A model generated the notes under the pieces. That model was given only the letters and a program-made list of their open reading frames with translations. It did not search any database and was not told where the DNA came from. The translations under genes and the position numbers were made by a program. Below are positions 17,529 through 25,018 of a stretch of DNA of 64,000 nt, piece by piece. How positions within the stretch are numbered: position 1 is the first letter of the stretch; every line of letters begins with the position of its first letter. This DNA comes from an uncultured Clostridia bacterium (GTDB taxonomy: Bacteria; Bacillota; Clostridia; Christensenellales; UBA1242), in assembly GCA_934748015.1 (NCBI GenBank), contig CAKVHF010000002.1, positions 202,386 to 266,385 of the forward strand, given 5' to 3'.

Positions 17529-18350
17529 ATGAGTATAATTTATAGACCATGTGGGATGGCGAGGGAATATAGCCCATATGCTTTGAACATATATATAGGG
17601 TGTAGCCACAGATGTAAATATTGTTACGCACCTCATACATTGCAAAAATCATATGATAACTATTTTGGCAAGCCAGAGCCAAGAAAAGATATTTTAAAAT
17701 TGCTAGAAAAAGACTTGCAAAAGAATGTGTACACTGAGCAAGTTCTTTTGTCTTTTGTTGGGGATTGTTATTGCGAAAGTGCGGATGATGGAAAGACTGT
17801 AAGAGAGGTTTTGAAGTTATTAAACAATTATAAAGTTCCAGTTGCTGTTTTGTCAAAAGGTGGCAAAAAAATGCTACGAGATATTGATATATTTAAGGCG
17901 TTTGGCGATAGGATAACAGTTGGGACGACATTGACATTTCTAGATGAAACTAAATCTAGAGAATGGGAACCCTATGCTTCTACGCCAAGTGAGAGATTGG
18001 AAACTCTAAAGATTTTGCACGATAATGGCATAAAGACATTTGCAAGTTTTGAACCAACAATTGAACCAGACGAAAGTTTGAAACTGATAAAAAGAACTCT
18101 TGAATTAGATTGTGTTGATCACTACAAAATAGGAAAAATTAACAACTATAAATCAGCAGATAAATGGCAAGATTGGGAAAAGTATCTAAAAGACTGCTTG
18201 GATATACTAAGACCAACTAATAAAAAGGTGTATTACAAATTTTGCTTGCGAAAACTTGCACCTAATGTGCAATTGACTGATCAGGAAAAAAATCCAGATG
18301 CATACATTGTTAGAACAAATTTATCGCAACAAATAAGTCTGTTCGATTAA
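17529..18350 (+). CDS. radical SAM protein (SPL-like)
   Basis: 273 residues. The 4Fe-4S cluster motif CxxxCxxC is clear at C25, C29 and C32 (GCSHRCKYCYAP), preceded by the family's typical AREYSPYALNIY segment, which supports the start at 17529. Proteins of this group resemble spore photoproduct lyase and are common, functionally uncharacterised passengers in phages and mobile regions. They use S-adenosylmethionine to generate a radical; the substrate is not predictable here. No Shine-Dalgarno is visible. A TATAAT at 17517-17522 lies seven bases before the ATG, so translation may be leaderless or the start may be weak. Composition is intermediate between the AT-rich block upstream and host genes. 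A branched terminator follows immediately. Confidence 0.85.
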   Translation: MSIIYRPCGMAREYSPYALNIYIGCSHRCKYCYAPHTLQKSYDNYFGKPEPRKDILKLLEKDLQKNVYTEQVLLSFVGDCYCESADDGKTVREVLKLLNNYKVPVAVLSKGGKKMLRDIDIFKAFGDRITVGTTLTFLDETKSREWEPYASTPSERLETLKILHDNGIKTFASFEPTIEPDESLKLIKRTLELDCVDHYKIGKINNYKSADKWQDWEKYLKDCLDILRPTNKKVYYKFCLRKLAPNVQLTDQEKNPDAYIVRTNLSQQISLFD

Positions 18351-18415
18351 AAAAATTAGGCTAGGGGGGATAGGCGTCTTAATATGGACGAAAAATACTC
18401 TAGTCTAGTTTTTTT
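18349..18415 (+). terminator. terminator with branched arm
   Basis: The A-run plus TAGGCTAG pairs with CTAGTCTAG plus T7 (two G-T wobbles). The enclosed 35 bases contain a second hairpin, CGTC / GACG, and a G6 run. It closes the transcript of the terminase small subunit to radical-SAM cluster. Confidence 0.65.
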
Positions 18416-18469
18416 GTGCTTTCGAAATACTAAAAAATTTTTTTAATAATTGGGGGATGTGTCAAGCGG

Positions 18470-18538
18470 TGAAATTTTTATAATTTTATGCTTGAAATTT
18501 TTATAATTTTATGCTTGAATTTTTTATAATTTTATATT
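18470..18538. repeat. three tandem copies of a 23-bp AT-rich unit
   Basis: The unit TGAAATTTTTATAATTTT followed by ATGCT occurs at 18470-18492 and 18493-18515 identically, and at 18516-18538 with changes at the end. It lies between the radical-SAM terminator and the 3' end of the minus-strand beta-propeller gene. The function is unknown; spacing of about two helical turns could suit a DNA-binding protein. Confidence 0.8.
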
Positions 18539-18555
18539 TTATTTTTTGTAAAAGT

Positions 18556-20979
18556 TTATGCTTGATTTTCTTTTAATTTTTTTACCCTCTTAACATAAAT
18601 AACTCTAGCAATAATGGCAATTGCAATGATCAGTACAATACTGCATGCTATAAGTATAAGTGCGGTCATTTGTGGCTTGGTCATATCATCTGGGTTAACA
18701 AGATCGGTTTCTACATATCCCTCGATAATGTTCTGATCTGCGTCATAAAATCTTACAAAAGTAAAATCTGATGTGCTATCATAACGAGATACAAATACTC
18801 TTGTGCCTTTCATAACTCTTGCTACAATGTCGCCCGATTTGTCTGCTTCTTCGTACACATTGATCTCTGGATCATTGCCAAAAGTTCTTAGGCTGGCATT
18901 GGGCAAAATGATCTCATAATTAGTGTCGTTGTGTGTGTAAGTTAGATCGTTCTTGTTGATGTATCCATAAGTATTGTTGTCTAGTTCGATAATGTAATAT
19001 TCTATATTTCCATAATGGATAGCAGTGTTGGAATATATTGTAACTCTTGTATTTACTTTTAATTTTTTGATTACATTTGGGCTATCAATTCCGTTAAGAT
19101 AATATGGTCTATCATACACGCATACATTCTTATTGTTTACTTGATATAGTCCTTCATCTTTTTTGTAATTAAAAGTCGGGTTAATGATTTTGACAATTTC
19201 GCATGTGTTATTGTCAAAAGCATATATAGTTCCTGTCAAATAATCATTGGTTATGCTATATAGGTCAGATTTTGTATTGTAGGCAATTTTGCTAACATAC
19301 TGAAAAGTTTCTTCAAATCTATATGACAAAATTTCTTTGTTAGTATTGCTTAAGATATACACAATGTTGTCGTTTGCTGTTAGGTCGGTGATGCTTGATG
19401 CAATGCTAACATTTACGATTGTTGCACCATTTAGATCATGGGCAACTAGGCTAGAATTGTCTGCCACAAATATATTATTGTTGTTGCAAGTTATTCTTGC
19501 CATAGGGGTGTAAGCATGCGATGCGATAAGGGTAACAGTGTCGTCATTTAGTGTAAGTTTGTGTAGGCCATTGGCACTAGCGATAAAGATGTAATTATCG
19601 TTGTAGGTCATGTCATACACTTTTGCAACACTGTGAGTTAACTGCTTTAGTTCGTTACTCTCTAAGTTTAACTTGTATAGATTTTGATTGTTATTTTCGT
19701 TATTGTAAGTAGTGAAATATAGTTGGTTGCCAATTTTTACAGCGGTTGCTAAATTGTTAAGATTGGCATCATCTATCACATGTGTTAGAGTTTTGTCTAA
19801 TACGCTTTTGTCAATAGAGATGACTGCTCCATCATCGATAAGTTGTATTCGCTTATTCTTGTTATCTGCAACAACTATTTTGTTATCTGATAGTGACAAG
19901 TTGGCGTTGCGATTGAACCTTCCGATCTCGCCACATTCGCTAGCAACTAGCACGTCAACACCACGGATAGAGCCCTTGGAATTGCTTAATTCGAAATTGC
20001 ATTGTTGGATACATTTAGTTCCAGCATCAGATATATATATCTCATTGTTGAATGTATATATATCATTGAAATATTTGAAGTTGTTGGCAAGGAATGTTGT
20101 GCCAGCATAGTTGCCTGTTCGGGTATCATCGGCATAGTCTTTGTTGTCCTTGCCGGCATCAAATGTTAGGTTGTCCCTTATGACATACAGCGAACGGCTT
20201 AGGTCGGTTGCGATAATATAGTTAGTGTTTTCGAAATTGTAACTAACAATATCACTAATGTTTTCTTTTGGAAAATAGGATTTTGTTATTTGTGTATTTT
20301 CAGAATATTTTAGTTTATACAGATTGGTACTATTGTCTTCGCTAAATTCGCTAATTATATAGCACTCGGTGTCGTTGGTTGCAACATTTAGTAGGGGTGC
20401 GTTCTCACTATTGATTGCTAAGTTGGTGTACGAACCGATATAACTTAGATCCTTACTGCTAAGGGTGTGTGCCACAAAAGTGTTACTTGTTATGCATGCT
20501 ATAGTTATCTTGTCGCTATATTCGTATACAGAATAGTCTAGGTGTGCACCCAGTTCGTTAGTTTTGGCAACATTGATATAGATTGGCACTTTAGCAAACT
20601 TATTGTGAATGTCATAAGCGGATAGGGTGTGTGCGGATGCGTCAACTATATTTTCTACAACAAGATAATTTTTGGTCAAATATATGTCAGCAATGTTTGT
20701 GTGAGATATTTCGTACAACTCTTGCAAATTAACAATGTCTTTTGTTTTCTTATTTAACACATTGATACTTGTTCCGTCCAGAGTGTAGGCAATGTGACTT
20801 TTGTTAACAGCGATCTGTGATACGCCCTCTAGGTTAACAAAATACTTAGCATTGTCGTTGTCTTGTGTATAAATAAGTGTGTTGTTGGAGTATGTGTCTG
20901 CAAAAACAGATCCTCGGACAAAGCCAAGTGATACTATCAGGCAGAGTGCCAACAATAACATTTTTATAGTTTTTTTCAT
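18556..20979 (-). CDS. secreted, C-terminally anchored beta-propeller / SH3 protein
   Basis: 807 residues with a signal peptide (KK then LLLALCLIVSLGF, cleavage near ASP after VFA-D), a long middle region (about 30-600) of repeated beta-strand pairs such as YNDNYIFIASANGLHKL and NNNIFVADNSSL, consistent with beta-propeller blades, then two SH3b-like domains (about 625-680 and 700-755, with YGNIEYYIIELDNNTYGYI and FTFVRFYDADQNIIEGYV). A final membrane helix (about 772-795) and a basic tail follow. It is predicted to sit outside the cell, anchored by its C-terminus. SH3b domains often bind peptidoglycan. The start has AAGGAAAATGGATT upstream. Composition looks like host genes. It separates the two parts of the phage-derived region; the biological role is unknown. 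Confidence 0.8.
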   Translation of the reverse strand: MKKTIKMLLLALCLIVSLGFVRGSVFADTYSNNTLIYTQDNDNAKYFVNLEGVSQIAVNKSHIAYTLDGTSINVLNKKTKDIVNLQELYEISHTNIADIYLTKNYLVVENIVDASAHTLSAYDIHNKFAKVPIYINVAKTNELGAHLDYSVYEYSDKITIACITSNTFVAHTLSSKDLSYIGSYTNLAINSENAPLLNVATNDTECYIISEFSEDNSTNLYKLKYSENTQITKSYFPKENISDIVSYNFENTNYIIATDLSRSLYVIRDNLTFDAGKDNKDYADDTRTGNYAGTTFLANNFKYFNDIYTFNNEIYISDAGTKCIQQCNFELSNSKGSIRGVDVLVASECGEIGRFNRNANLSLSDNKIVVADNKNKRIQLIDDGAVISIDKSVLDKTLTHVIDDANLNNLATAVKIGNQLYFTTYNNENNNQNLYKLNLESNELKQLTHSVAKVYDMTYNDNYIFIASANGLHKLTLNDDTVTLIASHAYTPMARITCNNNNIFVADNSSLVAHDLNGATIVNVSIASSITDLTANDNIVYILSNTNKEILSYRFEETFQYVSKIAYNTKSDLYSITNDYLTGTIYAFDNNTCEIVKIINPTFNYKKDEGLYQVNNKNVCVYDRPYYLNGIDSPNVIKKLKVNTRVTIYSNTAIHYGNIEYYIIELDNNTYGYINKNDLTYTHNDTNYEIILPNASLRTFGNDPEINVYEEADKSGDIVARVMKGTRVFVSRYDSTSDFTFVRFYDADQNIIEGYVETDLVNPDDMTKPQMTALILIACSIVLIIAIAIIARVIYVKRVKKLKENQA

Positions 20980-21016
20980 AATCCATTTTCCTTAAAAGTA
21001 ACTTAATTGTATGGTT

Positions 21017-21045
21017 ATTATATCAAATAAATATTAATATGTAAA
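21017..21045 (-). promoter_or_regulatory. promoter of the beta-propeller gene
   Basis: On the minus strand: TTTACA, a 17-bp spacer, TATAAT (complement of 21040-21045 and 21017-21022), about 40 bases before the start codon at 20979. Confidence 0.55.
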
Positions 21046-21274
21046 AAGAATTATATATCAAAAATTTAGATTATTAGGTGGTAATTTTGGTGTTGGTGTT
21101 ACATATTATTGATTATTTTGTGCAAGTCTTGGGTCGGATATGCCAGCCTTGGCGTACTAGTTGCATTGATCGTGTTGCTTTTGCTAACTAGCCATATTTT
21201 AAGGGTAGGACATTAGTAATCTGAAGTTAGATTGTTCCTAGAAACAATTTTTTAAATTTTTTGGCACAAAAGAC

Positions 21275-21318
21275 TTGTCAAAATGAATTTTATGCTATAC
21301 AATATAGAACAAATGTTC
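21275..21318 (+). promoter_or_regulatory. promoter with LexA-type SOS box
   Basis: TTGTCA (21275-21280), a 17-bp spacer and TACAAT (21298-21303), followed at once by GAACAAATGTTC (21307-21318). The last element fits the Gram-positive LexA operator core GAAC-N4-GTTC and would cover the transcription start. A second palindrome, TTCGA...TCGAA, spans 21316-21333. Transcription would run through a 190-base leader into the regulator gene at 21505. Confidence 0.6.
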
Positions 21319-21366
21319 GATAAATATTTCGAACAAAGCAAAAAAGTGGGGTGAAGAGGGGTTGAA

Positions 21367-21383
21367 ATCGACATGTTTCGACA
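21367..21383 (+). promoter_or_regulatory. tandem Spo0A-box-like sites
   Basis: ATCGACA (21367-21373, one mismatch) and TTCGACA (21377-21383, perfect) match the Spo0A recognition heptamer and are 10 bp apart, one helical turn, as in known Spo0A-activated promoters. They lie 45 bp upstream of the -35 element at 21429. Confidence 0.5.
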
Positions 21384-21386
21384 ATT

Positions 21387-21413
21387 TTGTACAAAAAATT
21401 ACATTTTGTACAA
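21387..21413. promoter_or_regulatory. two TTGTACAA palindromes, 19 bp apart
   Basis: The perfect 8-bp palindrome TTGTACAA occurs at 21387-21394 and 21406-21413, both inside the longer shared context TTTTGTACAAA. Placed just upstream of the main promoter, they look like paired operator sites for a dimeric regulator, perhaps the downstream gene product or a phage repressor not in this window. Confidence 0.5.
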
Positions 21414-21428
21414 ATGTGTCACAAAATT

Positions 21429-21457
21429 TTGACAAATGACAATTAAACATTTATACT
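21429..21457 (+). promoter_or_regulatory. main sigma-A promoter of the regulator gene
   Basis: TTGACA (21429-21434), a 17-bp spacer and TATACT (21452-21457), 48 bases before the TTG start at 21505. The -35 box is embedded in a near-palindrome TGTCA...TTGACA. It is one of the best promoter matches in the window. Confidence 0.75.
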
Positions 21458-21504
21458 GAAACTGTGATTAAAAATTTTTGTTTAAAAAAGAGAGGAGATA
21501 GAAA

Positions 21505-22062
21505 TTGGAGAGTTGGACAAAAACATTATTAATTAGTTACAAGTATTTATCAACAATAGTGTCGACAATAGATGAGATGGTAGGTAAGATTAGTCTTAAT
21601 TCTTACATTTACAATCGCAAAAGCACATGCGATACAATGGGGCAATTTGATAAAATAATCGAATTGAACGATCGCAAGTGCAATCTTATCAATCTTAAGG
21701 TGATAACAGAGGAAGCTTTGGGTAAGTTGAAGGAGAAGGAACTGAGGATTGCGATGCTAATATATGTTGATGGACTTACTTGTGACGAGACTGCTAGTGC
21801 TATGGGTATCAGCAGGCGAACAGTGTTTCGCAAGAAGAATATAATCTTGGATAAAATAACTAAGGTGTTAAAAGAAAAATACTCTTGCGAGTATTTTATG
21901 AAAAATTATATAAATGAGCAGTGGTTGATGGAGTTGTATTATTATTACTGCAATAAGGCAAAAACTATGACAATTGAACAGACTATTGACTTAGCAGAAG
22001 AGGTGGATAGCGGAAGAGCAATATATAAGACTATCAAGGAATTGCAGAGGTCAATTGCCTAG
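21505..22062 (+). CDS. sigma-70 region-4-like / ArpU-RinA-type transcription regulator
   Basis: 185 residues from the TTG at 21505, seven bases after AGGAG. Residues about 70-118 form a helix-turn-helix of the sigma region 4 type: LKEKELRIAMLIYVDGLT, then CDETASAMGISRRTVFRKKNIIL. Sigma region 2 is missing, so this is not a complete sigma factor. Small proteins of this design are the late-gene activators found just before terminase genes in Gram-positive phages (ArpU, RinA, LtrC types), which fits the large terminase gene 0.9 kb downstream. The N-terminal 60 and C-terminal 65 residues are unrecognised. Its upstream region holds LexA-like and Spo0A-like sites, so expression may respond to DNA damage and sporulation entry (inference). 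Its stop overlaps the convergent SH3 gene by four bases. Confidence 0.7.
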   Translation: MESWTKTLLISYKYLSTIVSTIDEMVGKISLNSYIYNRKSTCDTMGQFDKIIELNDRKCNLINLKVITEEALGKLKEKELRIAMLIYVDGLTCDETASAMGISRRTVFRKKNIILDKITKVLKEKYSCEYFMKNYINEQWLMELYYYYCNKAKTMTIEQTIDLAEEVDSGRAIYKTIKELQRSIA

Positions 22063-22805
22063 AGTAGGCTATCTAGGTCGACTGTTTTGGTTTTCTTAAG
22101 TTTGCGTGCATAGTGCACAGTTTTTGGCTTTGGCTTGCGGTACATAAGTATCACAATAACAATTATTGGCAAAGTTAAAATGGCAATGATTATTGCACAA
22201 TCTATATTGGTTAGAGGGGTTGGGATGCGTGTATGATAATCGGCAGGAGTTTCGATAACTTCGGAGTTGATTGCGATAGAAGTCATGGACTTAATGTACT
22301 TGCTATAGATATATCCTTGCACACCAAAGTAGCTGACAAAGTACCAGACATTGCCTTGATAGTCGATTGCTTCTTCGCCATATATTTTGCCGATGTATTT
22401 TAAGTCAGAACAATTTTCGGGCACAACTGTTACGATGTTGTCATCATCTGCTTTTGGGGTTCTTCGCAAGTAGCATTTGCTGTTGATGCTAGTAAGTGTG
22501 CAGTTGGGATAGGGTTTGGTCGGAGTGCTAGAAACAAGTGTTATGTCACTCTTTTTGGCATAGCCACTGACACCGCTATATAATACTTTGTAGAAGTCTT
22601 CGCTGTAGTCGAGAGTGATTTCTACAAAGTATGTTTCTTCTAGTGTACATACTACATTGCCGTCTATTATATTGCTGGCACTCTTGTATAGATAAGCGTG
22701 GGAAGATGTTATTCTGCCATAGCCACTATATGCGTGAACAATTGCACTTGGAAGTAGTAGTAGGCAGATAATATATACAATCAATGGGATAAGTTTTTTT
22801 GGCAT
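22059..22805 (-). CDS. membrane-anchored double SH3-like protein
   Basis: 248 residues; the start is supported by AGGAGGGATAT directly upstream. A signal peptide (KKLIPLIVYIICLLLLPSAIVHA) leads into two SH3b-type domains (about 28-90 and 100-170; ITSSHAYLYKSAS, FYKVLYSGVSGYAKKSDI, and WYFVSYFGVQGYIYSKYIKS). A membrane helix (about 203-222) and a basic cytoplasmic tail follow. The design is the same as in the propeller protein at 18556-20979 without the propeller, and the two flank the regulator gene. It is probably an outside-facing envelope protein, possibly cell-wall binding. On the minus strand TATAAT lies about 50 bases before the start, with a poor -35. Confidence 0.75.
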   Translation of the reverse strand: MPKKLIPLIVYIICLLLLPSAIVHAYSGYGRITSSHAYLYKSASNIIDGNVVCTLEETYFVEITLDYSEDFYKVLYSGVSGYAKKSDITLVSSTPTKPYPNCTLTSINSKCYLRRTPKADDDNIVTVVPENCSDLKYIGKIYGEEAIDYQGNVWYFVSYFGVQGYIYSKYIKSMTSIAINSEVIETPADYHTRIPTPLTNIDCAIIIAILTLPIIVIVILMYRKPKPKTVHYARKLKKTKTVDLDSLL

Positions 22806-22965
22806 ATATCCCTCCTATATTAAGTAATATATTTGCTAGTATTATAGACTATTTAGCACATGCATACTTGTATATATATTTGACTTATTGTGTAGAGTTT
22901 TGGCGATTATTGATAAGGTAAAATAGGTACTATGCATATTATTATGCAAAAAAAGGAGAAAATGC

Positions 22966-24399
22966 TTGAAAAAGGGAGAAATTAGTAATAAACTGCAAGC
23001 AATTGAGCGTGAAATACATAACAGATTTGGCAACGCAAATCTACTGAGGTATAACACTGGAGATAAGGTACATAATAAGCAACTGGAGTTTCACAAAAAC
23101 ATGCACAAAAATCGTTGGGTTTTTGGCGGAAACAGAAGTGGAAAAACGGAGTGTGGAGCGGTAGAAACGGTGTGGCTTGCACGAGGCAATCATCCTTATC
23201 GCAAGGTGGAAGGAGATACTTGTGGTTGGGTTGTATCGCTTAGCACGCAGGTTCAGAGGGATGTTGCACAGAAGAAGATTTTGCATTATCTTAACAAAGA
23301 TTGGATCGAGGATATTATCATGCTATCGGGCAAAAAATCTGCCTGTGAGTATGGTGTGATAGATACAATTTTGGTAAAAAACATTTTCGGTGGAATATCA
23401 AAAATTGGGTTTAAAAGTTGCGACCAAGGGCGAGAGAAATTTCAAGGAACAAGCCTTGATTATGTGTGGTTTGATGAAGAGCCTCCCTTGGATATATACA
23501 CCGAATGTAAGATGCGTGTGCTAGATAAGGCTGGAATACTGTACGGAACAATGACACCGCTAAAAGGGCTTACTTGGGTATACGAGCAGATATATCTAAA
23601 TAACAATAATGATCCCGATGTGTGGTACGAGCAGATGGAGTGGGCGGATAATCCGTTTCTAAAGAAAGAAGAGATAGATAAGTTAACTAAGTCTTTGGCT
23701 TATGACGAATTGGATAGTCGTAGGTATGGCAATTTTAGTGGATTTGGTGGCAGGGTGTATGGTGTGTTTGACGAGAACATTCATGTAATAGATCCCTTTG
23801 ATGTGCCTAAGGATTGGTACGATAATATCAGTATTGATCCGGGGCTAAATAACCCACTTAGTTGTCACTGGTATGCGGTGGATTATGACGGCAATGTATA
23901 TGTTATAGCTGAGCATTTCGAGGCAGAGAAAGACATAGTGTATCACAGTAATAAGATCAAGGAAATAAGTGCTAGGCTAGGTTGGAAAACTAACTATAGT
24001 GGCAAGATAGAAGCGTTGATAGATAGTGCTGCCAATCAGAAAACTCTGGCATCTGTCAAGAGTGTAACCGAACTATTTGCCGAACAGGGCATACTTGTTA
24101 ACCCTAAGGTCAACAAAGATTTATTTTCTGGCATAAGCCGTGTTAAGCAATATCTTAAGGATGCTAGTGGCAGATCTAGGTTATATATATTTCGCAATTG
24201 CACCAATCTTATTAGGGAATTCAAATCATATTATTGGTCGGACAGTGATGTTCCGATCAAGGCAGACGATCACAGCTTAGATGAGTTGAGATATTATATT
24301 ATGAGTAGGCCAGATATTCCTAAGCCTAAAGAAGTCAAAAGCATAGTGCAGTTAAATAAAGAAAAGTTAATACGAAGATTAAGAAGAAATATTTCGTGA
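22966..24399 (+). CDS. terL: phage terminase large subunit
   Basis: 477 residues; TTG start seven bases after AAAAGGAG. The DNA-packaging motor ATPase and nuclease cuts phage concatemers and pumps DNA into the prohead. Visible motifs are Walker A GGNRSGKT (54-61), Walker B YVWFDEEP (166-173, with the catalytic E), a coupling-type segment GTMTPLKG (194-201), and a C-terminal RNase-H-like nuclease with D291 (SIDPGLNNP) and IDSAANQK later. All core motifs are intact and length is normal, so the gene appears functional. Its adjacent partner is the 104-residue protein that follows; a P27 small subunit lies 6.6 kb upstream. No clear sigma-A promoter precedes it, as expected if an activator such as the 21505 product is needed. 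Confidence 0.93.
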   Translation: MKKGEISNKLQAIEREIHNRFGNANLLRYNTGDKVHNKQLEFHKNMHKNRWVFGGNRSGKTECGAVETVWLARGNHPYRKVEGDTCGWVVSLSTQVQRDVAQKKILHYLNKDWIEDIIMLSGKKSACEYGVIDTILVKNIFGGISKIGFKSCDQGREKFQGTSLDYVWFDEEPPLDIYTECKMRVLDKAGILYGTMTPLKGLTWVYEQIYLNNNNDPDVWYEQMEWADNPFLKKEEIDKLTKSLAYDELDSRRYGNFSGFGGRVYGVFDENIHVIDPFDVPKDWYDNISIDPGLNNPLSCHWYAVDYDGNVYVIAEHFEAEKDIVYHSNKIKEISARLGWKTNYSGKIEALIDSAANQKTLASVKSVTELFAEQGILVNPKVNKDLFSGISRVKQYLKDASGRSRLYIFRNCTNLIREFKSYYWSDSDVPIKADDHSLDELRYYIMSRPDIPKPKEVKSIVQLNKEKLIRRLRRNIS

Positions 24400-24434
24400 G
24401 TAAAGTAATGTTTGCTATAGCGAAATATTTTTTT
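24387..24434 (+). terminator. hairpin terminator overlapping the end of terL
   Basis: A perfect 10-bp stem, AAATATTTCG / CGAAATATTT, with a 24-base loop and T-run; its left arm is the last codons of terL. It separates terL from the rest of the head module. Confidence 0.7.
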
Positions 24435-24524
24435 GGCACTAAAATTTGAAATGCGGTATTTTCCATGATTTACTATTGACGAAATATAAAAACACAAAGG
24501 AGCGGATGGACAATATAAGGTGAT

Positions 24525-24839
24525 ATGAAGACAAAGAAAGTGAAGACGACTGAGATTGTAGAAAGCTCTGATGATGTTAGGCAGGCTTTGATCAAAAAGG
24601 CACTGGGTTATGAGGCAAAAGAGATCGTGGAAGAGTATAGCCTAGTGGATAATGATCTTAAGTTGGTTAAGAAGAAGGTTAACACCAAGGTGTATCCGCC
24701 CGATCTGGATGCAATAGAGATGGCTCTTAATAGTCAGCAAAGTGATGGCGTGTACGATAAGTATACAGACGAAGAATTGCTAGCGGAGCGAGATAAGTTG
24801 GTGCAAGCATACATGAGAATGAACAAAGGAGATAAGTAG
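24525..24839 (+). CDS. terminase-associated small phage protein
   Basis: 104 residues, charged and helical: KKALGYEAKEIVEEYSLVDN, then KLVKKKVNTKVYPPDLDAIEMAL, then DEELLAERDKLVQAY. Proteins with this G-Y-E-x-x-E-x-V-E-E-Y and V-x-P-P-D pattern sit beside terL in many Clostridia phages and may act as a small terminase or its partner; no function is proven. A very short reading frame of five codons (24506-24523) with its own AAAGGAG ends two bases before this start, so translation may be coupled to a leader peptide. The start itself has only AAGGTG close by. The stop overlaps the ribosome binding region of the next gene. Confidence 0.65.
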   Translation: MKTKKVKTTEIVESSDDVRQALIKKALGYEAKEIVEEYSLVDNDLKLVKKKVNTKVYPPDLDAIEMALNSQQSDGVYDKYTDEELLAERDKLVQAYMRMNKGDK

Positions 24840-25004
24840 ATGAATGTTATTAAGGCAAAATACTTAGTAAAGTGCGAAATACCCGGTTGCGAAAATATTG
24901 CTAAGCAAGCATTTTCGGCTGGTGCAGATGATAGTTGCAAGATAGCAGTATGCGACAAGTGTGTTAAAGCGATGTATAACAAGTTAAAAATCAAAAATGA
25001 ATAA
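24840..25004 (+). CDS. small Cys-rich (zinc-finger-like) phage protein
   Basis: 54 residues; ATG at 24840 abuts the stop of the preceding gene, and AAAGGAGATAAG forms its ribosome binding site. It has five cysteines: KCEIPGCEN near the start, then SCKIAVCDKC, a pattern that could bind one zinc ion (C-x4-C with C-x2-C). The rest is lysine-rich. Position between the terminase-associated gene and the portal gene, with tight spacing on both sides, supports its being real. Function unknown; zinc-mediated nucleic-acid or protein binding is a guess. Confidence 0.7.
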   Translation: MNVIKAKYLVKCEIPGCENIAKQAFSAGADDSCKIAVCDKCVKAMYNKLKIKNE

Positions 25005-25018
25005 GAGGAAAAGGTGAA

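Larger units (their letters stand above)
20980..21504. other. 525-bp divergent regulatory region
   Basis: No coding gene is supported here. It holds a minus-strand promoter (21017-21045), a stretch of higher GC around 21120-21220 with small inverted repeats (GCCA / TGGC, and related CTAGTT / AACTAG segments), a terminator-like hairpin ATTGTT / AACAAT plus T-run at 21231-21253, and then the four plus-strand regulatory elements listed separately. The stretch 21100-21253 could encode a small RNA ending at that hairpin, but I see no clear promoter for it. Confidence 0.5.
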
